DNA from: Tenodera sinensis
Lineage: Eukaryota > Arthropoda > Insecta > Mantodea > Mantidae
DNA length: 64,000 bases
Direction of reading: 5' to 3'
Assembly: GCA_030765045.1 (NCBI GenBank)
Contig: CM060966.1
Coordinates: 59,833,522 to 59,897,521 of the forward strand
In this document: positions 39,401 through 52,079 of the stretch, piece by piece
Position numbering within the stretch: position 1 is the stretch's first letter
How the letters are laid out: every line of letters begins with the position of its first letter
Position numbers and translations under genes: made by a program
Notes under the pieces: model-generated
Database searches by the model: none
Told to the model about the DNA's origin: nothing
The model's input: the letters and a program-made list of their open reading frames with translations, nothing else

Positions 39401-42400
39401 AACAAGCCAGTAAGTGTATGCATTCCGTTGAGTCTCATTTACGGAAACAAGTCATAATAATTCCTGAACTCGATAACCAACAAGCAAGGAAGTAAATGTA
39501 TTCATGGCGGTAAATCTCATGTATGGAAATAATCCATAGTGATTCCTGAACTCGATAACAAACAAACAAGCCAGTAAGTGTATGCATGGCGTTAAATCTC
39601 ATGTTTGGAAATAATTCACAGTGATTCCTGAACCCTGTAACAAAAAAACTAGCAAATAAGTTTATGCATGGCGTTAAATCTCACGTACGGAAATAACTCA
39701 TAGTGCTTCTTGAACTCGAAAACCAACAAACAAGCCAGTAAGTGTATACATGTCGTTAAGTCGCATGTACTGAAATAATTCATATTGATTCGTGAACTTG
39801 ATAGCCAACAAACAAGCTAGTAAGTGTATGCATGGCATTAAATCTCATGTACGGAAATAATTCATAGTGATTCCTGAACACGATAACCAACAAACTAGCC
39901 AGTAAGTGTATGCATGGCGTTAAATCTCATGTACGGAAATAATTCGTAGTGATTCCTGAACTTGATAACCAACAAACAAGCCAGTAAGCGTATGCATGTC
40001 GTTTAGTCTCATGTACGGAAATAATTCATAGTGATTCCTGAACTCGATAACCAACAAACAAGCCAGTAAGTTATTGCATTGTTGGTAAATCTCATTTACG
40101 GAGATAACTCATAATAATTCCTGAACTCGATAACCAACAAACAAGCCAGTAAGTGTATGCATGGCATTAAATTTCATGTACGGAAATAATTCATAGTGAT
40201 TCCTGAACTCGATAACCAACAAACTAGCCAGTAAGTGTATCCATGGCGTTAAATCTCATGTACGGAAATAATTCGTAGTGACTCCTGAACTTGATAACCA
40301 ACAAACAAGCCAGTGAGTATATGCATGGCGTTAAATCTCACATATGGAAATAATTCATAGTGATTCTTGAACTTGGGTACCAACAAACAAGCCAGTAAGT
40401 GTATGCATGTCGTTAAATCTCACATATGGAAATAATTCATAGTGATTCTTGAACTTGATTACCAACAAATAAGCCAGTAAGTGTATGCATGGCGTTAAAT
40501 CTCACATATGGAAATAATTCATAGTGATTCTTGAACTTGGTTACCAACAAACAAGCCAGTAAGCATATGCATGTCGTTAAGTCTCATGTACGGATATAAT
40601 TCATATTGATTCGTGAACCTTATAACCAACAAACAAGCCAGTTAGTGTATGCATGGCATTAAATCTCATGTACGGAAATAATTCATATTGACTCGTGAAC
40701 TCAATATCCAACAAACTAGCCAGTTAGTTTATGCATGGCGCTAAGTCTCATGCACGGAAATAATTCATAGTGATTCCTGAACTCGATAACCAACAAACAA
40801 GCCAGTAAGTGTATGCATGGCGTTAAGTTTCATGCACGGAAATAAGTCATAGTGATTCATGAACTCGATAAGCAACAAACAAGCCAGTAAGTGTATGCAT
40901 TCCGTTGAGTCTCATGTACGGAAATAATTCATTACAATTCCTGAACTCGATAACCAACAATCAAGCAAGTAAGTGTATGCATGTGGTTAAATCTCATTTA
41001 CGGAAATAACTAATAGTGATTCTTGAACTCGATAACCAACAATCAAGCCAGTGAGTGTATGCATGGCGTTAAATCTCATGTAGGGAAATAATTCATAGTG
41101 ATTCCTGAACTCGATAACCAACAAACAAGCCAGTAAGTGTATGCATGGAGTTAAAGCTCATGTTTGGAAATAATTCATAGTGATTCTTGAACTTGATAAC
41201 CAACAAACTAGCCAGTAAGTGTATACATGGCGTTAAGTCTCATGTATGGAAATAATTCGCATAGATTCCTGAACTGGATAACCAACAAAGTGTATGCATG
41301 GCGTTAAGTCTCATGTATGGAAAAAATTCATAGTGATTCCTGAACTCGATAACCGACAAACTAGCCAGTAAGTGTACGCATGGCGTTAAATCTCATGAAC
41401 GGAAGTAATTCATAGTGACTCTTGAACTCGATAACCATCAAAGTAGCCAGTAATTGTATGCATGGTGTTAAGTTTCATTTATTGAAATAATTCATAGTGA
41501 CTCTTGAGCTCATTAGCAAACAAAGTGCCCAGTAAGTGTATGCATGGCGTCAAATCTCATGTACGGAAATAATTCATAGTGATTCCTTAACTCGATAACC
41601 AACAAACTAGCCAGTAAGTGTATGCATGGCGTTAAACATCATGCAGTATGGAAATAATTCATAGTGATTCCTGAACTTGATAACCAACAAATAAGCCAGT
41701 AGGTATATGCATGGCGTTAAATCTCACATATGGAAATAATTCATAGTGATTCTTGAACTTGATGACCAACAAACAAGCCAGTAAGTGTATGCATGGCATT
41801 ATATCTCATGTACGGAAATAATTCATATTGATTCGTGAACTTGATAACCAACAAACAAGCCAGTAAGCGTATGCATGTCGTTTAGTCCCATGTACGGAAA
41901 TAATTCATATTGATTCGTCAACTTAATAACCAACAAACAAGCCAGTAAGTGTATGCATGGCGTTAAGTCTCATGTAAGGAAATAATTCATAGTGATTCCT
42001 GAACTCGATAACCAACAAACAAGTCCGTAAGTGTATGCATGGCGTTAAGTTTCATGCACACAAATAACTCATAGTGATTCCTGAACCCGATAACATACAA
42101 ACAAGCGAGTAAGTGTATGCATGGCGTTGAGTCTCATATACGGAAATAATTCATAGTGATTCCTGACCTCGATAACCAACAAACAAGGCAGTAAATGTAT
42201 GTATGGCGGTAAATATCATGTATGGAAATAATCCATAGAGATTCCTGAACTCGATATTCAACAACAAAGCCAGTAAGTGTATGCATGGCGTTAAATCTCA
42301 TGTATGGAAAAAATTCATAGTGATTCCTGAACCCTGTAGCCAAAAAACCAGCAAATAAGCTTATGCATGGCGTTAAATCTCACGTACGGACATAATTCAT

Positions 42401-43520
42401 AGTGATTCTTGAACTTGATTACCTACAAACAAGCCAGTAAGTGTATGCACGTCGTTAAGTCTCATGTACGGATATAATTCTTATTGATTCGTGAACTTGA
42501 TACCCAACAAACAAGCCAGTAAGTGTATGCATGGCATTAAATCTCATGTACGGAAATAATTCATATTGACTCGTGAACCAAAAATATCCAACATACTAGC
42601 CAGTTAGTTTATGCATGGCCTTAAGTCTCATGTACGGAAATAATTCATAGTGATTCCTGAACTCGATAACCAACAAACAAGCCAGTAAGTTTATGAATGG
42701 CATTAAGTCTCATGTACGGAAATAATTCATAGTGACTCCTGAACTCGATAACCAACAAACAAGACAGTAAGTGTACGCATGGCGTTCAGTTTTATGCACG
42801 GAAATAACTCATAGTGATTCGTGAACTCGATAAGCAACAAACAAGCCAGTAAGTGTATGCATTCCGTTGAGTCTCATTTACGGAAACAAGTCATAATAAT
42901 TCCTGAACTCGATAACCAACAAGCAAGGAAGTAAATGTATTCATGGCGGTAAATCTCATGTATGGAAATAATCCATAGTGATTCCTGAACTCGATAACAA
43001 ACAAACAAGCCAGTAAGTGTATGCATGGCGTTAAATCTCATGTTTGGAAATAATTCACAGTGATTCCTGAACCCTGTAACAAAAAAACTAGCAAATAAGT
43101 TTATGCATGGCGTTAAATCTCACGTACGGAAATAATTCATAGTGCTTCTTGAACTCGATAACCAACAAACAAGCCAGTAAGTGTGTACATGTCGTTAAGT
43201 CGCATGTACTGAAATAATTCATATTGATTCGTGAACTTGATAACCAACAAACAAGCCAGTAAGTGTATGCATGGCATTAAATCTCATGTTCGGAAATAAT
43301 TCATAGTGATTCCTGAAATCGATAACCAACAAACTAGCCAGTAAGTGTATGCATGGCGTTAAATCTCATGTACGGAAATAATTCGTAGTGATTCCTGAAC
43401 TTGATAACCAACAAACAAGCCAGTAAGCGTATGCATGTCGGTTAGTCTCATGTACGGAAATAATTCATAGTGATTCCTGAACTCGATAACCAACAAACAA
43501 GCCAGTAAGTTATTGCATTG
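32100..43520 (+). repeat. Macro-repeat of ~5.6-5.7 kb
   Basis: The unusual GCATTGTTGGTAAATC monomer has its CATTGTTGG at 32150, 34367, 37863, 40077, 43516, 45313 and 47274. The spacings 2217 and 3496 are followed by 2214 and 3439, so the two-step pattern 32150/34367 recurs as 37863/40077 at an offset of about 5.71 kb (about 70 monomers). Other shared markers, such as TTATGAATGG (33624 and 39252, offset 5628) and a +2-bp CCAAAAATATCC monomer, agree within one monomer. Copy-to-copy differences are few. Confidence 0.82.
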
Positions 43521-45250
43521 TTGGTAAATCTCATTTACGGAGATAACTCATAATAATTCCTGGACTCGATAACCAACAAACAAGCCAGTAAGTGTATGCA
43601 TGGCATTAAATTTCATGTACGGAAATAATTCATAGTGATTCCTGAACTCGATAACCAACAAACTAGCCAGTAAGTGTATGCATGGCGTTAAATCTCATGT
43701 ACGGAAATAATTCGTAGTGATTCCTGAACTCGATAACCAACAAACTAGCCAGTAAGTGTATGCATGGCGTTAAATCTCATGTACGGAAATAATTCGTAGT
43801 GATTCCTGAACTTGATAACCAACAAACAAGCCAGTAAGTGTATGCATGGCGTTAAATCTCACATATGGAAATAATTCATAGTGATTCTTGAACTTGATTA
43901 CCAACAAACAAGCCAGTAAGTGTATGCATGTCGTTAAGTCTCATGTACGGATATAATTCATATTGATTCGTGAACCTTATAACCAACTAACAAGCCAGTT
44001 AGTGTATGCATGGCATTAAATCTCATGTACGGAAATAATTCATATTGACTCGTGAACTCAATATCCAACAAACTAGCCAGTTAGTTTATGCATGGCGCTA
44101 AGTCTCATGCACGGAAATAATTCATAGTGATTCCTGAACTCGATAACCAACAAACAAGCCAGTAAGTGTATGCATGGCGTTAAGTTTCATGCACGGAAAT
44201 AAGTCATAGTGATTGGTGAACTCGAAAAGCAACAAACAAGCCAGTAAGTGTATGCATTCCGTTGAGTCTCATGTATGGAAATAATTCATTACAATTCCTG
44301 AACTCGATAACCAACAATCAAGCAAGTAAGTGTATGCATGTCGTTAAATCTCATTTACGGAAATAACTAATAGTGATTCTTGAACTCGATAACCAACAAA
44401 CAAGCCAGTGAGTGTATGCATGGCGTTAAATCTCCAGTGGGGAAATAATTCATAGTGATTCCTGAACTCGATAACCAACAAACAAGCCAGTAAGTGTATG
44501 CATGGAGTTAAAGCTCATGTTTGGAAATAATTCTAAGTGATTCTTGAACTTGATAACCAACAAACTAGATACTAAGTGTATATATGGCGTTAAGTCTCAT
44601 GTATGGAAATAATTCGTAGTGATTCCTGAACTCGATAACCAACAAAGTGTATGCATGGCGTTAAGTCTCATGTATGGAAAAAATTCATAGTGATTCCTGA
44701 ACTCGATAACCGACAAACTAGCCAGTAAGTGTATGCATGGCGTTAAATCTCATGAACGGAAGTAATTCATAGTGACTCTTGAACTCGATAACCAACAAAG
44801 TAGCCAGTAATTGTATGCATGGCGTTAAGTTTCATGTATTGAAATAATTCATAGTAACTCTTGAGCTCATTAACAAACAAAGTGCCCAGTAAGTGTATGC
44901 ATGGCGTCAAATCTCATGTACGGAAATAATTCATAGTGATTAATTAACTCGATAACCAACAAACTAGCCAGTAAGTGTATGCATGGCGTTAAACCTCATG
45001 TAGTATGGAAATAATTCATAGTGATTCCTGAACTTGATAACCAACAAATAAGCCAGTAGGTATATGCATGGCGTTAAATCTCACATATGGAAATAATTCA
45101 TAGTGATTCTTGAACTTGATGACCAACAAACAAGCCAGTAAGTGTATGCATGGCATTATATCTCATGTACAGAAGTAATTCATATTGATTCGTGAACTTG
45201 ATAACCAACAAACAAGCCAGTAAGCGTATGCATGTCGTTTAGTCTCATGT
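38400..45250 (+). repeat. Tandem pair of ~3.4-kb higher-order units
   Basis: TTATGAATGG (39252 and 42691) and GCATTGTTGG (40077 and 43516) are both 3439 bp apart. CGTCAACTTAATAACC (about 38396 and 41917) is one monomer further apart, and GGCGCTAAG (40737 and 44094) one monomer closer. The unit is therefore about 42 monomers, with single-monomer gains and losses along it. It overlaps the second half of the ~5.7-kb pattern, showing nested duplication. Confidence 0.82.
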
Positions 45251-48100
45251 ACGGAAATAATTCATAGTGATTCCTGAACTCGATAAACAACAAACAAGCC
45301 AGTAAGTTATTGCATTGTTGGTAAATCTCATTTACGGAGATAACTCATAATAATTCCTGAACTCGATAACCAACAAACAAGGCAGTAAATGTATTCATGG
45401 CGGTAAATCTCATGTATGGAAATAATCCATAGTGATTCCTGAACTCGATAACAAACATACAAGCCAGTAAGTGTATGCATGGCGTTAAATCTCATGTATG
45501 GAAATAATTCACAGTGATTCCTGAACCCTGTAACCAAAAAACTAGCAAATAAGTTTATGCATGGCGTTAAATCTCACGTACGGAAATAATTCATAGTGAT
45601 TCTTGAACTCGATAACCAACAAACAAGACAGTAAGTGTGTGCATGGCGTTAAGTGTCATCTATGGAAATAATTCATAGTGATTCTTGAACTTGATAACCA
45701 ACAAACAAGCCAGTAAGTGTATACATGTCGTTAAGTCGCATGTACTGAAATAATTCATATTGATTCGTGAACTTGATAACCAACAAACAAGCCAGTAAGT
45801 GTGTGCATGGCATTAAATCTCATGTACGGAAATAATTCATAGTGATTCCTGAACTCGATAACCAACAAACTAGCCAGTAAGTGTATGCATGGCGTTAAAT
45901 CTCATGTACGGAAATAATTCGTAGTGATTCCTGAACTTGATAACCAACAAATAAGCCAGTAAGTGTATGCATGGCGTTAAATCTCACATATGGAAATAAT
46001 TCATAGTGATTCTTGAACTTGGTTACCAACAAACAAGACAGTAAGCGTATGCATGTCGTTAAGTCTCATGTACGGATATAATTCATATTGATTCGTGAAC
46101 CTTATAACCAACAAACAAGCCAGTTAGTGTATGCATGGCGTTAAGTTTCATGCACGGAAATAAGTCATAGTGATTGGTGAACTCGAAAAGCAACAAACAA
46201 GCCAGTAAGTGTATGCATTCCGTTGAGTCTCATGTATGGAAATAATTCATTACAATTCCTGAACTCGATAACCAACAATCAAGCAAGTAAGTGTATGCAT
46301 GTCGTTAAATCTCATTTACGGAAATAACTAATAGTGATTCTTGAACTCGATAACCAACAAACAAGCCAGTGAGTGTATGCATGGCGTTAAATCTCCAGTG
46401 GGGAAATAATTCATAGTGATTCCTGAACTCGATAACCAACAAACAAGCCAGTAAGTGTATGCATGGAGTTAAAGCTCATGTTTGGAAATAATTCTAAGTG
46501 ATTCTTGAACTTGATAACCAACAAACTAGATACTAAGTGTATATATGGCGTTAAGTCTCATGTATGGAAATAATTCGTAGTGATTCCTGAACTCGATAAC
46601 CAACAAAGTGTATGCATGGCGTTAAGTCTCATGTATGGAAAAAATTCATAGTGATTCCTGAACTCGATAACCGACAAACTAGCCAGTAAGTGTATGCATG
46701 GCGTTAAATCTCATGAACGGAAGTAATTCATAGTGACTCTTGAACTCGATAACCAACAAAGTAGCCAGTAATTGTATGCATGGCGTTAAGTTTCATGTAT
46801 TGAAATAATTCATAGTAACTCTTGAGCTCATTAACAAACAAAGTGCCCAGTAAGTGTATGCATGGCGTCAAATCTCATGTACGGAAATAATTCATAGTGA
46901 TTAATTAACTCGATAACCAACAAACTAGCCAGTAAGTGTATGCATGGCGTTAAACCTCATGTAGTATGGAAATAATTCATAGTGATTCCTGAACTTGATA
47001 ACCAACAAATAAGCCAGTAGGTATATGCATGGCGTTAAATCTCACATATGGAAATAATTCATAGTGATTCTTGAACTTGATGACCAACAAACAAGCCAGT
47101 AAGTGTATGCATGGCATTATATCTCATGTACAGAAGTAATTCATATTGATTCGTGAACTTGATAACCAACAAACAAGCCAGTAAGCGTATGCATGTCGTT
47201 TAGTCTCATGTACGGAAATAATTCATAGTGATTCCTGAACTCGATAAACAACAAACAAGCCAGTAAGTTATTGCATTGTTGGTAAATCTCATTTACGGAG
47301 ATAACTCATAATAATTCCTGAACTCGATAACCAACAAACAAGGCAGTAAATGTATTCATGGCGGTAAATCTCATGTATGGAAATAATCCATAGTGATTCC
47401 TGAACTCGATAACAAACATACAAGCCAGTAAGTGTATGCATGGCGTTAAATCTCATGTATGGAAATAATTCACAGTGATTCCTGAACCCTGTAACCAAAA
47501 AACTAGCAAATAAGTTTATGCATGGCGTTAAATCTCACGTACGGAAATAATTCATAGTGATTCTTGAACTCGATAACCAACAAACAAGACAGTAAGTGTG
47601 TGCATGGCGTTAAGTGTCATCTATGGAAATAATTCATAGTGATTCTTGAACTTGATAACCAACAAACAAGCCAGTAAGTGTATACATGTCGTTAAGTCGC
47701 ATGTACTGAAATAATTCATATTGATTCGTGAACTTGATAACCAACAAACAAGCCAGTAAGTGTGTGCATGGCATTAAATCTCATGTACGGAAATAATTCA
47801 TAGTGATTCCTGAACTCGATAACCAACAAACTAGCCAGTAAGTGTATGCATGGCGTTAAATCTCATGTACGGAAATAATTCGTAGTGATTCCTGAACTTG
47901 ATAACCAACAAATAAGCCAGTAAGTGTATGCATGGCGTTAAATCTCACATATGGAAATAATTCATAGTGATTCTTGAACTTGGTTACCAACAAACAAGAC
48001 AGTAAGCGTATGCATGTCGTTAAGTCTCATGTACGGATATAATTCATATTGATTCGTGAACCTTATAACCAACAAACAAGCCAGTTAGTGTATGCATGGC
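44179..48100 (+). repeat. Near-identical tandem duplication, unit ~1961 bp
   Basis: Unit 1 is about 44179-46139 and unit 2 about 46140-48100, with breakpoints inside the shared GTGTATGCATGGCGTT. Every marker I compared lies exactly 1961 bp apart: GATTGGTGAA (44211 and 46172), the unique TCTCCAGTGG (44431 and 46392), TAATTAACTC (44941 and 46902), the short monomer (44647 and 46608) and GCATTGTTGG (45313 and 47274). I noticed no difference between copies by eye. About 24 monomers; probably the youngest duplication in the window. Confidence 0.9.
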
Positions 48101-51100
48101 ATTAAATCTCATGTACGGAAATAATTCATATTGACTCGTGAACTCAATATCCAACAAACTAGCCAGTTAGTTTATGCATGGCGCTAAGTCTCATGCACGG
48201 AAATAATTCATAGTGATTCCTGAACTCGTTAACCAACAAACAAGCCAGTAAGTGTATGCATGGCGTTAAGTTTCATGCACGGAAATAAGTCATAGTGATT
48301 CATGAACTCGATAAGCAACAAACAAGCCAGTAAGTGTATGCATTCCGTTGAGTCTCATGTACGGAAATAATTCATTACAATTCCTGAACTCGATAACCAA
48401 CAATCAAGCAAGTAAGTGTATGCATGTGGTTAAATCTCATTTACGGAAATAACTAATAGTGATTCTTGAACTCGATAACCAACAGTCAAGCCAGTGAGTG
48501 TATGCATGGCGTTAAATCTCATGTAGGGAAATAATTCATAGTGATTCTTGAACTTGATAACCAACAAACTAGCCAGTAAGTGTATACATGGCGTTAAGTC
48601 TCATGTATGGAAATAATTCGTAGTGATTCCTGAACTGGATAACCAACAAAGTGTATGCATGGCGTTAAGTCTCATGTATGGAAAAAATTCATAGTGATTC
48701 CTGAACTCGATAACCGACAAACTAGCCAGTAAGTGTACGCATGCCGTTAAATCTCATGAACGGAAGTAATTCATAGTGACTCTTGAACTCGATAACCAAC
48801 AAAGTAGCCAGTGATTGTATGCATGGTGTTAAGTTTCATTTATTGAAATAATTCATAGTGACTCTTGAGCTCATTAACAAACAAAGTGCCCAGTAAGTGT
48901 ATGCATGGCGTCAAATCTCATGTACGGAAATAATTCATAGTGATTCCTTAACTCGATAACCAACAAACTAGCCAGTAAGTGTATACATGGCGTTAAGTCT
49001 CATGTATGGAAATAATTCGTAGTGATTCCTGAACTGGATAACCAACAAAGTGTATGCATGGCGTTAAGTCTCATGTAAGGAAATAATTCATAGTGATTCC
49101 TGAACTCGATAACCAACAAACAAGTCCGTAAGTGTATGCATGGCGTTAAGTTTCATGCACACAAATAAGTCATAGTGATTCCTGAACCCGATAACATACA
49201 AACAAGCCAGTAAGTGTATGCATGGCGTTGAGTCTCATGTACGGAAATAATTCATAGTGCTTCCTGAACTCGATAACCAACAAACAAGCCAGTAAGTGAT
49301 TGCATGTCGTTAAATCTCATTTACGGAAATAACTCATAATAATTCCTGAACTCGATAACCAACAAACAAGGCAGTAAATGTATGCATGGCGGTAAATATC
49401 ATGTATGGAAATAATACATAGAGATTCCTGAACTCGATATTCAACAACAAAGCCAGTAAGTGTATGCATGGCGTTAAATCTCATGTATGGTAAAAATTCA
49501 TAGTGATTCCTGAACCCTGTAGCCAAAAAACTAGCAAATAAGCTTATGCATGGCGTTAAATCTCACGTACGGAAATAATTCATAGTGATTCTTGAACTTG
49601 ATTACCTACAAACAAGCCAGTAAGTGTATGCATGTCGTTAAGTCTCATGTACGGATATAATTCTTATTGATTCGTGAACTTGATACCCAACAAACAAGCC
49701 AGTAAGTGTATGCATGGCAATAAATCTCATGTACGGAAATAATTCATATTGACTCGTGAACCAAAAATATCCAACATACTAGCCAGTTAGTTTATGCATG
49801 GCCTTAAGTCTCATGTACGGAAATAATTCATAGTGATTCCTGAACTCGATAACCAACAAACAAGCCAGTAAGTTTATGAATGGCATTAAGTCTCATGTAC
49901 GGAAACAGTTCATAGTGACTCCTGAACTCGATAACCAACAAACAAGACAGTAAGTGTACGAATGGCGTTCAGTTTTATGCACGGAAATAACTCATAGTGA
50001 TTCGTGAACTCGATAAGCAACAAACAAGCCAGTAAGTGTATGCATTCCGTTGAGTCTCATTTACGGAAACAAGTCATAATAATTCCTGAACTCGACAACC
50101 AACAAGCAAGGCAGTAAATGTATGCATGGCGGTAAATCTCATGTATGGAAATAATCCATAGAGATTCCTGAACTCGATATCCAACAAACAAGCCAGTAAG
50201 TGTATGCATGGCGTTAAATCTCATGTATGGAAATAACTCATAGTGATTCCTGAACCCTGTAACCAAAAACTAGCAAATAAGCTTACGCATGTCGTTAAGT
50301 CTCATGTACGGAAATAATTCATAGTGATTCCTCAACTCGATAGCCACAAACAAGCAAGTAAGGGTATGCATGCCGTTAACTGTCATGTATGTATATAATT
50401 CATAGTGATTCTTGAACTCGATAACCAACAAACAAGCCAGTAAGTGTATGCATGGCATTAAGTCGCATGTACTGAAATAGTTCATATTAATTCGTGAACT
50501 TGATAACCAACAAGCAAGCCAGTAAGTGTATGCATGGCATTAAATCTCAATAACGGAAATAATTCATAGTGATTCCGAAACTTGATAACCAACAAACGAG
50601 CCAGTAAGTGTATGCATGGCGTTAAATATCATGTACGGAAATAATTCATAGTGATTCCTGAACTCCATAACAAACAAACTCCCCAGTAAGTGTATACATG
50701 ATGTTAAGTCTCATGTACGGAAATAATTCATAGTAATTCCTGAACACGGTAACCAACAAACAAGCCACTAAGTGTATGCATGTAGTTAAATCTATAGTAC
50801 GAAAATAATTCATAGTAATTCTTGAACTCGACAACCAACAAACAAGCCAGTAAGTGAATGCATGGCGTTAAATCTCATGTACGGAAATAATTCGTAGTGA
50901 TTCCTGAACTTGATAACCAACAAATAAGCCAGTAAGTTTATGCTTGGCGTTAAGTCTCATGTACGGAAATAATTCGTAGTGATTCCTGAACTCGATAACC
51001 AACAAACAAGCCAGTAGGTTTATGCATGGCATCAAGTCTCATGTACGGAAATAATTCATAGTGATTACTGAACTCGATAACCAACAAACAAGCCAGTAAG

Positions 51101-52079
51101 TGTATGCATGGCGTTAAGTTTCATGCACGGAAATAACTCATAGTGATTCGTGAACTCGATAAGCAACAAACAAGCCAGGAAGTGTATGCATTCCGTTGAG
51201 TCTCATGCACGGAAATAATTCATTATAATTCCTGAACTCGATAACCAACAAACAAGCCAGTAAGTGTATGCATGTCGTTAAATCTCATTTACGGAAATAA
51301 TTAATAGTGATTCTTGAACTCCATAACCAACAAACTAGCCAGTAAGTGTATACATGGCGTTAAATCTCATGTACGGAAATAATTCTTAGTTATTCTTGCA
51401 CTCGATAACCAACAAACAAACCAGTGAGTGTATGCATGGCGTTAAATCTCATGTACGGAAATAATTCATTGTGATTCCTGAATTCGATAACCAACAAACA
51501 AGCCAGTAAGTGTATGCATGGAGTTAAAGCTCATGTTTGGAAATAATTCATAGTGATTCTTGAACTTGATAACCAACAAACTAGCCAGTAAGTGTATACA
51601 TGGCTTTTAGTTTCATGTATGGAAATAATTCGTAGTGATTCCTGAACTCGATAACCAACAAAGTGGATGCATGGCGCTAAGTCTCATGTATGGAAAAAAT
51701 TCATAGTGATTCCTGAACTCGATAACCAACAAACAAGCCAGTAAGTGTATGCATGGCGTTAAATCTCATGAACGGAACTAATTCATAGTGATTCTTGAAC
51801 TCGATAACCAACAAAGTAGCCAGTAAGTGTATGCATGGCGTTAAGTTTCATGTATGGAAATAATTCATAGTGACTCTTGAGCTCATTAACAAAGTATCCA
51901 GTAAGTTTATGCATGGCGTCATATCTCATGTACGGAAATAATTCATAGTGATTCCTTAACTCGATAACCAACAAACTAGCATGTAAGTGACTGCAAGGAG
52001 TTAAACCTCATGTATGGAAATAATTCATAATGATTCCTGAACTCCATAACCAAAGAACTAGGAAGTAATTGTATGCATG

